Source: Caldifarciminota bacterium (GTDB taxonomy: Bacteria; Hydrothermota; Hydrothermia; B15-G9; WFZT01). From it: DNA of 7,977 nt. Positions 1-6,650 of this stretch are shown piece by piece. The notes beneath the pieces were generated by a model. The model worked only from the letters and a program-made list of their open reading frames with translations, was not told the origin of the DNA and made no database searches. Numbering within the stretch: position 1 is the first letter of the stretch; the number at the start of each line of letters is the position of its first letter. The position numbers and the translations under genes were made by a program. The stretch spans positions 1-7,977 of the forward strand of contig JALXCE010000070.1 of NCBI GenBank assembly GCA_026991055.1, written 5' to 3'.

Positions 1-518
1 CATTGATTCTCGGGGCTGAATCAAAAAATGAGCCCTTTTATATTGAATCCCATACAGAGATCACGAATGAGGTGCTAAAAAAGGCATCCCGATTTCTCAT
101 GCCGGGTCTCGAGTTGAAGCATGTTGTAGCACTCAATAAAAAAGTTAACTGGCAGGACTTTAACCGTGTGCTCTACAGGATAAAACTTCCTCAAAAACTG
201 GCAATGGCACTAAGTGAGGTTTCGACCGATCATACTTTTGCAGAATCAAAAGTGGCTCACTCAAACGGTAAGAATTGGACCAATCTCCCCTTCCCCCACG
301 CACGAGAAGCGTGGGAAGAGGATGAGAGGGGGGCTACAACTTCATCAAATGGCATAAAAGTCAAAGTTGATGGGAACGAAATCACAATTGAGGCCCCGGC
401 ATCTGGCTTCAGTGTACTAAAATTTCTATCTGAAAAATTTGGAATTGACAGAGAAGAGGCTCGAACTTTTCAGATTGAGCGTTTTTATGCGATAACTTAT
501 AATACCACCCATGACTGA
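1..518 (+). CDS. DUF2344 / TIGR03936-type radical-SAM-associated protein, C-terminal part (5' end off window)
   Basis: The reading frame is open to the left edge (first full codon at 3), so only about 171 C-terminal residues are visible. The first TTG codon is probably not the true start. The opening LGAESKNEPFYIE resembles the DUF2344 segment PLGVES-E--DIEL, and the end (ASGFSVLKFLSEKFGI, then RTFQIERFYAI) resembles the family's C-terminal 'SG-SV-P--VL--LFG' block. DUF2344 proteins are encoded beside, or fused to, a TIGR03960 radical-SAM protein, which would be expected just left of the window. Their biochemical role is not settled. Oddity: visible residues about 94-113 (NLPFPHAREAWEEDERGATT) are encoded by a palindromic repeat related to the one at 1591-1658, and they look like an insertion between two conserved blocks. 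The last 8 bp overlap the next gene (ATGACTGA), and that gene's putative promoter lies inside this one. The family call rests on remembered motifs. Confidence 0.78.
   Translation, partial: LILGAESKNEPFYIESHTEITNEVLKKASRFLMPGLELKHVVALNKKVNWQDFNRVLYRIKLPQKLAMALSEVSTDHTFAESKVAHSNGKNWTNLPFPHAREAWEEDERGATTSSNGIKVKVDGNEITIEAPASGFSVLKFLSEKFGIDREEARTFQIERFYAITYNTTHD
284..336 (+). repeat. Palindromic repeat copy inside a coding sequence
   Basis: This C-rich/G-rich imperfect inverted repeat has arms CTTCCCCCACGC (290-301) and GCGTGGGAAGAG (309-320), followed by a G-rich tail GATGAGAGGGGGG. It shares the order CGCACGA - GCGTGGG - AGGATG(A/G)GAGGGGG with the intergenic element at 1591-1658. It is read in frame without a stop and contributes about 18-20 residues to the DUF2344 protein. 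The exact insertion ends cannot be fixed from one copy. Confidence 0.7.
475..503 (+). promoter_or_regulatory. Probable sigma70-type promoter of the MoxR gene (leaderless)
   Basis: TTGAGC (475-480), a 17-nt spacer and a perfect TATAAT (498-503) lie within the end of the upstream gene. The -10 box ends 7 nt before the ATG at 511, so transcription would begin at or within a nucleotide or two of the start codon. There is no Shine-Dalgarno sequence between them. Confidence 0.65.
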
Positions 519-1500
519 TAAAGAAATTTTTGAAATCATCAGCGGAATCGAATCTACCATTGACAATGAACTTTCCAAAGTCATTGTTGGACAGAAAGAG
601 GTAATTGAAAAGATACTAATTGCCCTTCTCTCTGGTGGACACGTGCTTATTATTGGTGTGCCCGGGCTCGCCAAGACTCTCCTTGTCAAAACCCTTGCTC
701 AGATACTTGATCTTAAATTCTCAAGGATACAGTTTACACCCGACCTAATGCCTTCTGACATAATTGGAACGGATATCATCGAAGAAGACCCTGCAACAGG
801 CAAAAGAAGATTCAAATTTGTTCGCGGTCCGGTCTTTGCAAATATGATTCTTGCAGATGAGATAAATAGAACTCCCCCAAAGACCCAATCTGCCCTCCTT
901 GAGGCCATGCAGGAGCTGAGAGTCACGGCAGGTGGCAACACCTATGAATTGGATAAGCCCTTCTTTGTCCTTGCCACCCAGAACCCAATTGAACAGGAAG
1001 GTACATATCCTCTACCCGAGGCACAGCTCGACAGGTTTATGTTTAACGTCTTAATCGACTATCCTGGCTATGAAGAAGAACTTGAGATTGCAAAAACCAC
1101 CACAGGTGTAGAGACTCATGACCTAAAGAAAGTTCTTGGAAAAGAGGAACTCCTGAACGCCCAGAATCTTGTGCGTCGGGTTCCTGTGGCAGACAACGTA
1201 ATAGAGTTTGCAGTTAAGCTATCCCGTGCCTCGAGACCATCTGACGAGCTTGCCACTGATTTTGTGAAAGAATACGTCCATTATGGAGCAGGGCCCAGGG
1301 CATCGCAGTACCTGATACTTGGGGCAAAGGCAAGGGCATTGCTCAAAGCAAGGCCTACCCCGACCATTGAAGATGTTGTCGAGGTGGCCTATCCTGTTTT
1401 GCGACACAGAATACTTGTAAATTTCAACGCTGAGGCCGAAGGCATTACATCAGAGGACGTAATTCGCCATCTTCTTGAAGAGAGTAAAAAGTGGATTTAA
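511..1500 (+). CDS. MoxR-family AAA+ ATPase
   Basis: This complete 329-residue protein has the normal length for the MoxR family of AAA+ chaperone-like ATPases, which typically help mature or activate partner proteins, often ones with VWA domains. Motifs seen: Walker A GVPGLAKT (49-56), Walker B MILADEINR (112-120), sensor 1 ATQNP (155-159), the arginine-finger region PEAQLDRF (169-176), sensor 2 GAGPRAS (259-265), and the C-terminal lid with AYPVLRHR. It is a soluble cytoplasmic protein. The ATG at 511 is chosen because the N-terminus (MTDKEIFEIISGIES) is typical and a consensus promoter sits immediately upstream. MoxR genes are usually followed by DUF58 and VWA genes. Here the next gene is murA, 180 bp away, so partners must be encoded elsewhere and the substrate cannot be inferred. 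Confidence 0.95.
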   Translation: MTDKEIFEIISGIESTIDNELSKVIVGQKEVIEKILIALLSGGHVLIIGVPGLAKTLLVKTLAQILDLKFSRIQFTPDLMPSDIIGTDIIEEDPATGKRRFKFVRGPVFANMILADEINRTPPKTQSALLEAMQELRVTAGGNTYELDKPFFVLATQNPIEQEGTYPLPEAQLDRFMFNVLIDYPGYEEELEIAKTTTGVETHDLKKVLGKEELLNAQNLVRRVPVADNVIEFAVKLSRASRPSDELATDFVKEYVHYGAGPRASQYLILGAKARALLKARPTPTIEDVVEVAYPVLRHRILVNFNAEAEGITSEDVIRHLLEESKKWI

Positions 1501-1590
1501 TGAGTATGCGTGTGAACACTTACCTCTGTGAATCTCAGAAGTTAGTAGTTATGGGGAATCTGTTAGAAAAATTCATCTGGAATTTTAAGA

Positions 1591-1658
1591 GGAATTCCCC
1601 CCACCTAACTCCTCCCCCTACGCACGAAGTGCGTGGGGGGAGGATGGGAGGGGGTAAC
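1591..1658. repeat. Intergenic palindromic repeat (GAA-loop hairpin) upstream of murA
   Basis: The core hairpin has arms 1611-1625 (CCTCCCCCTACGCAC) and 1629-1643, pairing over 15 bp with one T-G wobble, around a GAA triloop at 1626-1628. Looser outer arms (CCCCCCACCT on the left, ATGGGAGGGGG on the right) extend it to about 65 bp. It fills most of the 180-bp gap between the MoxR gene and murA. No run of T follows, so it is not a standard intrinsic terminator. Its right edge ends about 22 bp before the murA ATG. It belongs to the same family as 284-336 and the cluster at 6651-7200. Confidence 0.8.
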
Positions 1659-1680
1659 ATTTTCGAATACGCTTATAACC

Positions 1681-2943
1681 ATGGACAAGTTTGAAATCGA
1701 AGGTGGCTATCCTTTAAGAGGCACTGTTACAATCAGCGGGGCAAAAAATGCCGTGCTGCCCCTTATGGCTGCGTCTATTCTATTTGAAAAGCCTTTTACA
1801 CTCCTTAATGTTCCCGATGTTCAGGATGTTTTTACACTTGCAGAGTTATTAGATGTACTCGGTGTTAAAGCCGAAAGGCTTGAAAAGGGCAAATGGAGAA
1901 TCGACCCCTCACGTATTACTTCAACAAGAGCCCCCTATGAGATAGTCAAAAAGATGCGTGCCTCTATCTATGTACTCGGTCCCCTGCTTGTTCGTGAGGG
2001 CAAGGCCGAAGTTTCGCTACCCGGGGGATGCGCTTTCGGGCCGAGACCCGTTGACCTGCACATCAAAGGGCTCAAAGCACTCGGTGCCGATCTCAATATT
2101 TGCCACGGCTACATCTGTGGAGAGCTCAAGGCCCCTCATGGAGCAGAAATAATCTTTGATAAAAAATCTGTCGGTGCAACAGCCCATATCATGATGGCAG
2201 CATCATTGATTCCTGATAAAACAAGATTGATCAACGTCGCCCAGGAGCCCGAAGTTGTCCAGCTTGGTGAATTCCTAAAAGCCTCAGGTGCAGAAATTTC
2301 AGGATTGGGAACCGACGTCATCGAAATTGTAGGTAAAGAGCATTTATCACCTCCTGACAGCTATACAGTGATTCCCGATAGAATTGAGGCCGGAACTTAT
2401 GCGGTGGCAGCATATCTCACCGGTGGTGATGTAAAAATAGACAACTGCATACCCGAGCATTTTCGTAACGTTATTGATAAATTAAAACTGGCAGGAGCAA
2501 AGGTAGAAGAAGGGGAAACATTTATACGGGTAACTCCTGAAAGTGACTTCATTAAACCGGTTAACATCATAACAGCACCTTTCCCTGGCTTTCCCACTGA
2601 CATGCAGGCCCAGTTTATGGCATTAATGACCGTTGCAAAGGGCACAAGTGTTATAAAAGAGGGAATTTACCCTGACAGGTTTAAGCATGCCTTTGAGCTC
2701 AATCGATTAGGTGCCGACATCATCGTCGAGGATGGCACAGCAGTGGTGAACGGAGTTGAAAAACTCTACGGTGCACCGGTTATGGCAACAGACCTGAGAG
2801 CTTCAGCCGCCCTTGTCCTTGGGGGATTAATTGCCGAGGGTAAGACTATAGTTGATAGGATTTATCACCTTGATAGGGGATACGATTCCTTCGAGATAAA
2901 GTTACAGGCTCTTGGGGCCCATATTAAGAGGGTAAAAAGTTAG
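1681..2943 (+). CDS. murA: UDP-N-acetylglucosamine 1-carboxyvinyltransferase (MurA)
   Basis: MurA transfers the enolpyruvyl group of phosphoenolpyruvate to UDP-GlcNAc, the first committed cytoplasmic step of peptidoglycan synthesis. The protein is 420 residues, the usual length, with the two-domain EPSP-synthase-type fold. Catalytic residues are visible and match E. coli numbering plus two: K22-N23, R93, C117 in PGGCAFGPR, R122, D307 in FPTDMQAQ and R399 in LDRGY. The Cys at 117 predicts the ordinary fosfomycin-sensitive form rather than the Cys-to-Asp resistant type. The ATG at 1681 gives the canonical MDKFEIEGG start. The frame stays open upstream to a GTG at 1633, but that stretch is repeat sequence. 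No good promoter or ribosome binding site is visible, so it may be read through from the MoxR gene. Its stop overlaps the convergent gene. Confidence 0.97.
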   Translation: MDKFEIEGGYPLRGTVTISGAKNAVLPLMAASILFEKPFTLLNVPDVQDVFTLAELLDVLGVKAERLEKGKWRIDPSRITSTRAPYEIVKKMRASIYVLGPLLVREGKAEVSLPGGCAFGPRPVDLHIKGLKALGADLNICHGYICGELKAPHGAEIIFDKKSVGATAHIMMAASLIPDKTRLINVAQEPEVVQLGEFLKASGAEISGLGTDVIEIVGKEHLSPPDSYTVIPDRIEAGTYAVAAYLTGGDVKIDNCIPEHFRNVIDKLKLAGAKVEEGETFIRVTPESDFIKPVNIITAPFPGFPTDMQAQFMALMTVAKGTSVIKEGIYPDRFKHAFELNRLGADIIVEDGTAVVNGVEKLYGAPVMATDLRASAALVLGGLIAEGKTIVDRIYHLDRGYDSFEIKLQALGAHIKRVKS

Positions 2944-3653
2944 TTGTCCTTTTCCGGAACATAAACGAGAATTCTGCCGCAGTTCTCACATCTCCCAATC
3001 TCACCTGTGGAGCGAAGCTTTATAACAAGCTGGAGAGGCAGGACGGCGTTACACTCGCTACAACTTCCATCAATCACATAGGCCACTGCAGTTCCCTTGG
3101 TTTTCCTGATTTTCTCATACTGGCTATAAAGTTCACCAGGTAGTTTTTTAACCACATTTTCGCGCTGTGCCCTGAGAATCGCAAGCTTATCGTCTATATG
3201 GGTAAATTCGTCCTGAATATCCTTAATCTTGCTTCTTATTTCCTGCTCCTTGTGTGCATTCTCTTCTTCTTTTTTTCCAAGGGTGGCTTTAAGCTCGTCA
3301 ACCTGATAAAGCAGCTCTATCTCTTTTTCTTCGAGAGATTCCTTTTCCCGTTTAGCGTTGGCTATTTGATCCATGAGAGCCCGGTATTCTTCGTTGCTTT
3401 TAACCATGTGTTCCTTTGCCAGATAATTCTGGATCTCCTCTTCTTTGGATTTTATATCGAGCTCGATCTTTTTAATCTCTTTTTCCGTCTCTTTGATTTT
3501 ACCGGAAAGGGCCTTCAGCTCTTCTTTGAGTCCATCTATCTCACGCTCAAGCTCCTTGATCTGGAGGGGGATGAGTTCTTTCCTCTTAAGATGGGTCTCA
3601 ATTTCTTTATCTATCTTTTGAAGACTTACGAGAAGCTCGGCTTCGTGGTTCAT
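2940..3653 (-). CDS. Coiled-coil protein with C-terminal C4 zinc ribbon (zf-RING_7 / CT398-HP0958 type)
   Basis: From the ATG at 3653 the protein is 237 residues. Residues about 5-165 are a highly charged heptad-rich helical hairpin with long runs of E and K. Residues about 185-237 form the zinc ribbon, with Cys198 and Cys201 (CSEC) and Cys222 and Cys225 (CENCGRIL). This is the PF02591 architecture. Homologues Chlamydia CT398 and Helicobacter HP0958 bind the sigma54 factor RpoN, and HP0958 also binds flagellin mRNA, but no flagellar or rpoN gene is visible here, so the role stays open. A start 24 nt further upstream (3677) is possible, but a good promoter has its -10 box at 3662-3667, inside that extension, so the shorter start is preferred. 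The gene converges on murA, sharing 4 bp at the stops. Confidence 0.9.
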   Translation of the reverse strand: MNHEAELLVSLQKIDKEIETHLKRKELIPLQIKELEREIDGLKEELKALSGKIKETEKEIKKIELDIKSKEEEIQNYLAKEHMVKSNEEYRALMDQIANAKREKESLEEKEIELLYQVDELKATLGKKEEENAHKEQEIRSKIKDIQDEFTHIDDKLAILRAQRENVVKKLPGELYSQYEKIRKTKGTAVAYVIDGSCSECNAVLPLQLVIKLRSTGEIGRCENCGRILVYVPEKDN

Positions 3654-3791
3654 TGGCTTAAATAATATTTCAACCATTCGGGACAGTCAAATTCAGACCA
3701 CTTGAGGGAATTTATGAATCAAACAGCTATGATACCTGCTTTACATCCGATGCTTACCTAAGATTACGCAGGCCAAAATCCAGATGTGCGA
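3654..3791 (-). other. Intergenic gap between tmcA and the zinc-ribbon gene
   Basis: The gap is 138 bp. It holds the zinc-ribbon promoter at its left end. The rest (3691-3791) shows no convincing stem-loop terminator for tmcA, no repeat copy and no coding potential. Confidence 0.6.
3662..3690 (-). promoter_or_regulatory. Probable sigma70-type promoter of the zinc-ribbon gene (leaderless)
   Basis: Read on the minus strand: TTGACT (3690-3685), a 17-nt spacer, then TATTAT (3667-3662), ending 8 nt before the ATG at 3653. Each hexamer is one mismatch from consensus and the spacing is ideal. The predicted transcript starts essentially at the ATG, which decides in favour of the shorter coding sequence and indicates transcription independent of tmcA upstream. 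Confidence 0.72.
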
Positions 3792-6131
3792 TTAATCAGC
3801 AGATTCCCTGAACTTCCTCGGTGGGACAAGGCCAGGATAATAGTGGTCAAAGAGTAAGTTAAAAAGCTCGTGTGACCTTATAACAATGGTTTTGTAATCC
3901 CATCCACGCTCAGCAGCAATCTCCCCTAACTCCTTCAAATGTATAAAGTTCTCAAGCACCAAAACTTCATCCATCTCGGAGAGCTCGATGTCAAGGTTCA
4001 GGAAATAAAGCTGGGCCAGTTCCCTTGCAATGTCCCTGACATACCCCCATGGTATCACTTCCCGTCTGAAAAGTTTCACTCGCTCTACCTCGTCATCACT
4101 TATATTCCACCTCTCGGTTATCTTTGAAATCCTCTGTCTAATCAATCGCAGGAAAAGCTCCGTCTCCATGTCCCTGTAATTAGTATCTTTGAGCTTGATT
4201 GTCCTCCTTACAAGAAGAGTATTAAACCTCTCGATAAAATCGCTGACCTCGTGGTTGTGCGCTTTTACATAAGCCACGCTGTACTCACCACTTACAGCAT
4301 TGCGGACAGGTGAGATATAGACCGGATAGTAGCCGTTACGAAACCAGAAGTTTAGAAGCTCTGGAGTCGCACCAAAACTCGCGCCAAACCAGTCAAACCT
4401 GCCAGAGTAAAATTCTTCCATCTTTCTTAAAGACGTCGACCCGATGCCCTGATTGAAAAAGGAAGGATGGGCAGCTATTCTGACAACCCTGAGTCCTTTA
4501 AAACAGGGGAAGCTCGCATCCTCGTAATACCTCGCCAGAACAGAAGGGATAACATGGCCATTGATCTCCTGATGAAGCTCTGGATTGTGTGTAAGTCCCT
4601 CACAGATTTCCTCCGGCAAATTACCCTCCTCAGCTAAAAGAAGTGAGGATGCAAGTTTTTGATCCAATTTTAGTGAAGCGGCATGAATGTGTGGTGCATC
4701 GGCAAGAATAATTATGTCATTGGGCTCATTCCTGTAATGGGCAAGAATGTAAATTCCTATGTATTTCCTGAGAGTCTCTCTGTCCTCTATAAAGAGCTTT
4801 TCCCGGTCAAATTCGACAAATTCCTGCTTCTTGAAATTGAGCTCATCTATCTTTTCGGGCTCTGCATCAAGGAGAAGCACATCGTATAGCCACTTTTCTA
4901 TTGGATCGTTTGCGCTATACCTAATGGGCTGGTTTAATTCAAAAATCTGGACGTTAATCCCATCCTCCTTTAGTTTTCTGAGAAACCTTATATTGAAACC
5001 TCTTCCAGCCCCCTCATACCCGTGGATTGTGGTTGAAAAGATGGATTTTTCAGCAACATCAAGGAGTCTGTGGAGCATGGGAACGGGCAGTCCGGAGGCC
5101 TCATCGACAACCACCATATCCACATTTTGATAAACCATGTCCATCGGGGCATGATAAACAATTTCAAACTTCTTTCTCTTCAAAACTTTACCGTCAAATT
5201 TTGGTGGTTCACCAAGAGTGGTCATGGCAAGTCTCGCAAATTCGAAGATGGTTTTTGCGCCCTCAAAGGATGGGGCTGTTACTCCCACCCTGAAACGGCC
5301 AAAATTCAGGTAATGCGCAAGTGCCCCTAAAAATAACCCCACGACTGCAGATTTTCCACGTCCCCTATTTGCTGTCACCACAAAGGTTCCATCCCCAGAA
5401 AAGTAGTATTTCTCCAATTTTTCAAGAACATCCACCTGATCCTGAGTGGCACAGATCCTATAGACCCTTTTATCAAAAGCCATTCGCTCTGGAATGGTTA
5501 TTTTCTGCCTTTCCTGGAATTTTCCCTTTACTCTATTGGCAATTGCATTCGTTTCACTCACAAAATATATGCCGGGAGAGGTTTTCAGGGAATGCAGGAA
5601 ATATTTCTCAAACGTTCTTTTGGTATCCCGCTCTGTATAAGGGTATGAAGCAAGTTCAAAATGCTGCTTCATGGTCTTCTCAAGCCATGAAGCAGGTGAA
5701 TCTAAAAGGATAAAAATGATCCCACCACCTCTTACAGTATCAACAAGTATGCCGAGGTCATTGGGGAAGAGCGAGAATGTGAGATCAATCACAGCAGCAT
5801 CAAACGTTTCACCAAGCACTGTCCTTGAGCGTCCTATGGGTATGGTTTTGATGTAAATCTTTCGAGGCCTGTGTCGCTTAATTACTCGCATAAATCTCCA
5901 GTATGAACTCTCCCTATCCTCATAGGCATAAAGAATGCGCTTTTTCCCCTCAACTATACTATGAAGTGCGAGAATAAGATAAGCCGAGTAAGCAAACTTT
6001 TTGTGGGTATCCACTGCAAATGTAATTATCCGTCTGTGTCCACTCGCATTTGCGTCATAAACTGCTTCAAAGAGAAACTTCCCAAGCGGCTGTCTAAGGT
6101 TTTCGGGCAATTTTGAAAGGTACTTCTGCAT
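3792..6131 (-). CDS. tmcA: RNA cytidine acetyltransferase TmcA (N4-acetylcytidine synthase), archaeal-like
   Basis: TmcA uses ATP and acetyl-CoA to form N4-acetylcytidine: the wobble C34 of elongator tRNA-Met in E. coli, and many rRNA, tRNA and mRNA sites in Thermococcales. The protein is 779 residues, longer than E. coli TmcA (about 670) and close to archaeal and eukaryotic NAT10-type lengths. Domains in order: N-terminal DUF1726 (about 1-190, with PNDLGILVDTVRGGG at 123-137); a RecA-like helicase module with Walker A TANRGRGKSA (253-262), Walker B VVVDEASGLP (340-349) and STTIHGYEGAGRGF (366-379); a GNAT domain with RIAAHP...NQGIGS (551-565) and WFGASFGATPELLNFWF (581-597); and a C-terminal RNA-binding tail (about 620-779). 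All key motifs are intact. The STTIHGYEG wording and total length resemble archaeal proteins, suggesting acquisition from archaea or an old lineage (inference). The gene starts 16 bp from a divergent ASCH-domain gene. Confidence 0.93.
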   Translation of the reverse strand: MQKYLSKLPENLRQPLGKFLFEAVYDANASGHRRIITFAVDTHKKFAYSAYLILALHSIVEGKKRILYAYEDRESSYWRFMRVIKRHRPRKIYIKTIPIGRSRTVLGETFDAAVIDLTFSLFPNDLGILVDTVRGGGIIFILLDSPASWLEKTMKQHFELASYPYTERDTKRTFEKYFLHSLKTSPGIYFVSETNAIANRVKGKFQERQKITIPERMAFDKRVYRICATQDQVDVLEKLEKYYFSGDGTFVVTANRGRGKSAVVGLFLGALAHYLNFGRFRVGVTAPSFEGAKTIFEFARLAMTTLGEPPKFDGKVLKRKKFEIVYHAPMDMVYQNVDMVVVDEASGLPVPMLHRLLDVAEKSIFSTTIHGYEGAGRGFNIRFLRKLKEDGINVQIFELNQPIRYSANDPIEKWLYDVLLLDAEPEKIDELNFKKQEFVEFDREKLFIEDRETLRKYIGIYILAHYRNEPNDIIILADAPHIHAASLKLDQKLASSLLLAEEGNLPEEICEGLTHNPELHQEINGHVIPSVLARYYEDASFPCFKGLRVVRIAAHPSFFNQGIGSTSLRKMEEFYSGRFDWFGASFGATPELLNFWFRNGYYPVYISPVRNAVSGEYSVAYVKAHNHEVSDFIERFNTLLVRRTIKLKDTNYRDMETELFLRLIRQRISKITERWNISDDEVERVKLFRREVIPWGYVRDIARELAQLYFLNLDIELSEMDEVLVLENFIHLKELGEIAAERGWDYKTIVIRSHELFNLLFDHYYPGLVPPRKFRESAD

Positions 6132-6141
6132 GGGATAAAAT
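6113..6141 (+). promoter_or_regulatory. Probable promoter of the ASCH gene (leaderless), inside the tmcA 5' end
   Basis: TTGAAA (6113-6118), a 17-nt spacer and TAAAAT (6136-6141) end 6 nt before the ATG at 6148. Each hexamer is one mismatch from consensus. The -35 box lies inside the first codons of tmcA, and the -10 overlaps the opposing tmcA -10 by 2 bp. Confidence 0.62.
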
Positions 6142-6145
6142 TATA
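6140..6145 (-). promoter_or_regulatory. -10 box of tmcA (leaderless)
   Basis: A perfect TATAAT on the minus strand (6145-6140) ends 8 nt before the tmcA ATG at 6131. No convincing -35 lies at 17 nt (TGTTTT); the best alternative is TTTTCA at a short 15-nt spacing. No Shine-Dalgarno sequence is present. Confidence 0.5.
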
Positions 6146-6147
6146 GA

Positions 6148-6522
6148 ATGGTTCCCGAACTGAAAACAGGCCTTGTAGTCAAATCCCGATTTGCAAAGCT
6201 CATTGTAGAGGGTGAGAAGTCATGGGAAATCCGAAAAATTCCACCGTATGTCACGGGGATTGTTGGGGTAATAGATGGGGATAATGACCTTTTGCTCGGA
6301 ACCGTTGAAATTTCAGGATTTTTTGGCCCTTTCTCGCTGAAGGAAATCCTCAAATACGAGGACAAACACCACGGAGGTAAGTTTTTGAAGAACTATGCGC
6401 GAGGGGGCATAAAGCTTTTTGCCTGGCAGCTCAAAAATCCCATCAAATTCTCAAAACCTCTCAAGGTCAAATACAAAGAGGGCAAAGCAGGCATCGCCGA
6501 AATTCTGGATGTTGAAGTGTGA
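6148..6522 (+). CDS. Small ASCH-domain protein (PUA-like fold), candidate ac4C hydrolase or RNA-binding partner of TmcA
   Basis: This complete 124-residue protein consists of one ASCH domain (PF04266). Visible are the N-terminal strand GLVVKSRFAKLIVEGEKSWEIRK (read in two pieces: GLVVKSRFAKLI at 8-19, VEGEKSWEIRK at 20-30) with the family signature G22-x-K24-x-x-E27-x-R29, a strand LLLGTVEISGFFGP, and a C-terminal strand pair ending GKAGIAEILDVEV. ASCH domains share the PUA RNA-binding fold. E. coli YqfB of this superfamily hydrolyses N4-acetylcytidine, with Lys21, Thr24 and Glu74 reported as catalytic. Here Lys24 aligns with Lys21, but Thr24 is replaced by Glu27, so activity is not assured. 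Other ASCH members bind or cut RNA. The start at 6148 is the only sensible ATG and has a promoter spaced for a leaderless mRNA. The divergent arrangement with tmcA, 16 bp apart, makes a function around acetylated cytidine plausible (inference). Confidence 0.85.
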   Translation: MVPELKTGLVVKSRFAKLIVEGEKSWEIRKIPPYVTGIVGVIDGDNDLLLGTVEISGFFGPFSLKEILKYEDKHHGGKFLKNYARGGIKLFAWQLKNPIKFSKPLKVKYKEGKAGIAEILDVEV

Positions 6523-6650
6523 ACGGGGAAAACCGCCAGAGGTAAATATATTTATTTATCTGGGACACAGGCCTTTCTTGTCTCGTAGATCAGGCTGTGG
6601 GGCTGTTCAATAATGCACTTTTCTACGTTTTATGAGTGATAGGGCCTTTT

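Noticed and set aside
1633..1680. N-terminal extension of MurA from a GTG at 1633
   Set aside because: The extra residues (MGGGWEGVTFSN...) come from the palindromic repeat, and MurA proteins begin at the MDKFEIEGG equivalent.
3198..3665. Open frame of 155 codons on the plus strand opposite the zinc-ribbon gene
   Set aside because: It is the complement of the coiled-coil coding sequence, rich in F and L because the true strand is rich in K and E; no family features.
3654..3677. Upstream ATG (3677) for the zinc-ribbon gene
   Set aside because: A near-consensus promoter has its -10 at 3662-3667, inside this extension, and its predicted start is at the downstream ATG.
5321..5713. Open frame of 130 codons opposite tmcA
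   Set aside because: It is antisense to the TmcA helicase module, whose motifs are intact; the antisense product has no recognisable features.
6523..6650. tRNA or small RNA after the ASCH gene (GTTCAA-like stretch near 6605)
   Set aside because: No cloverleaf arms or CCA-side acceptor pairing can be formed around it.
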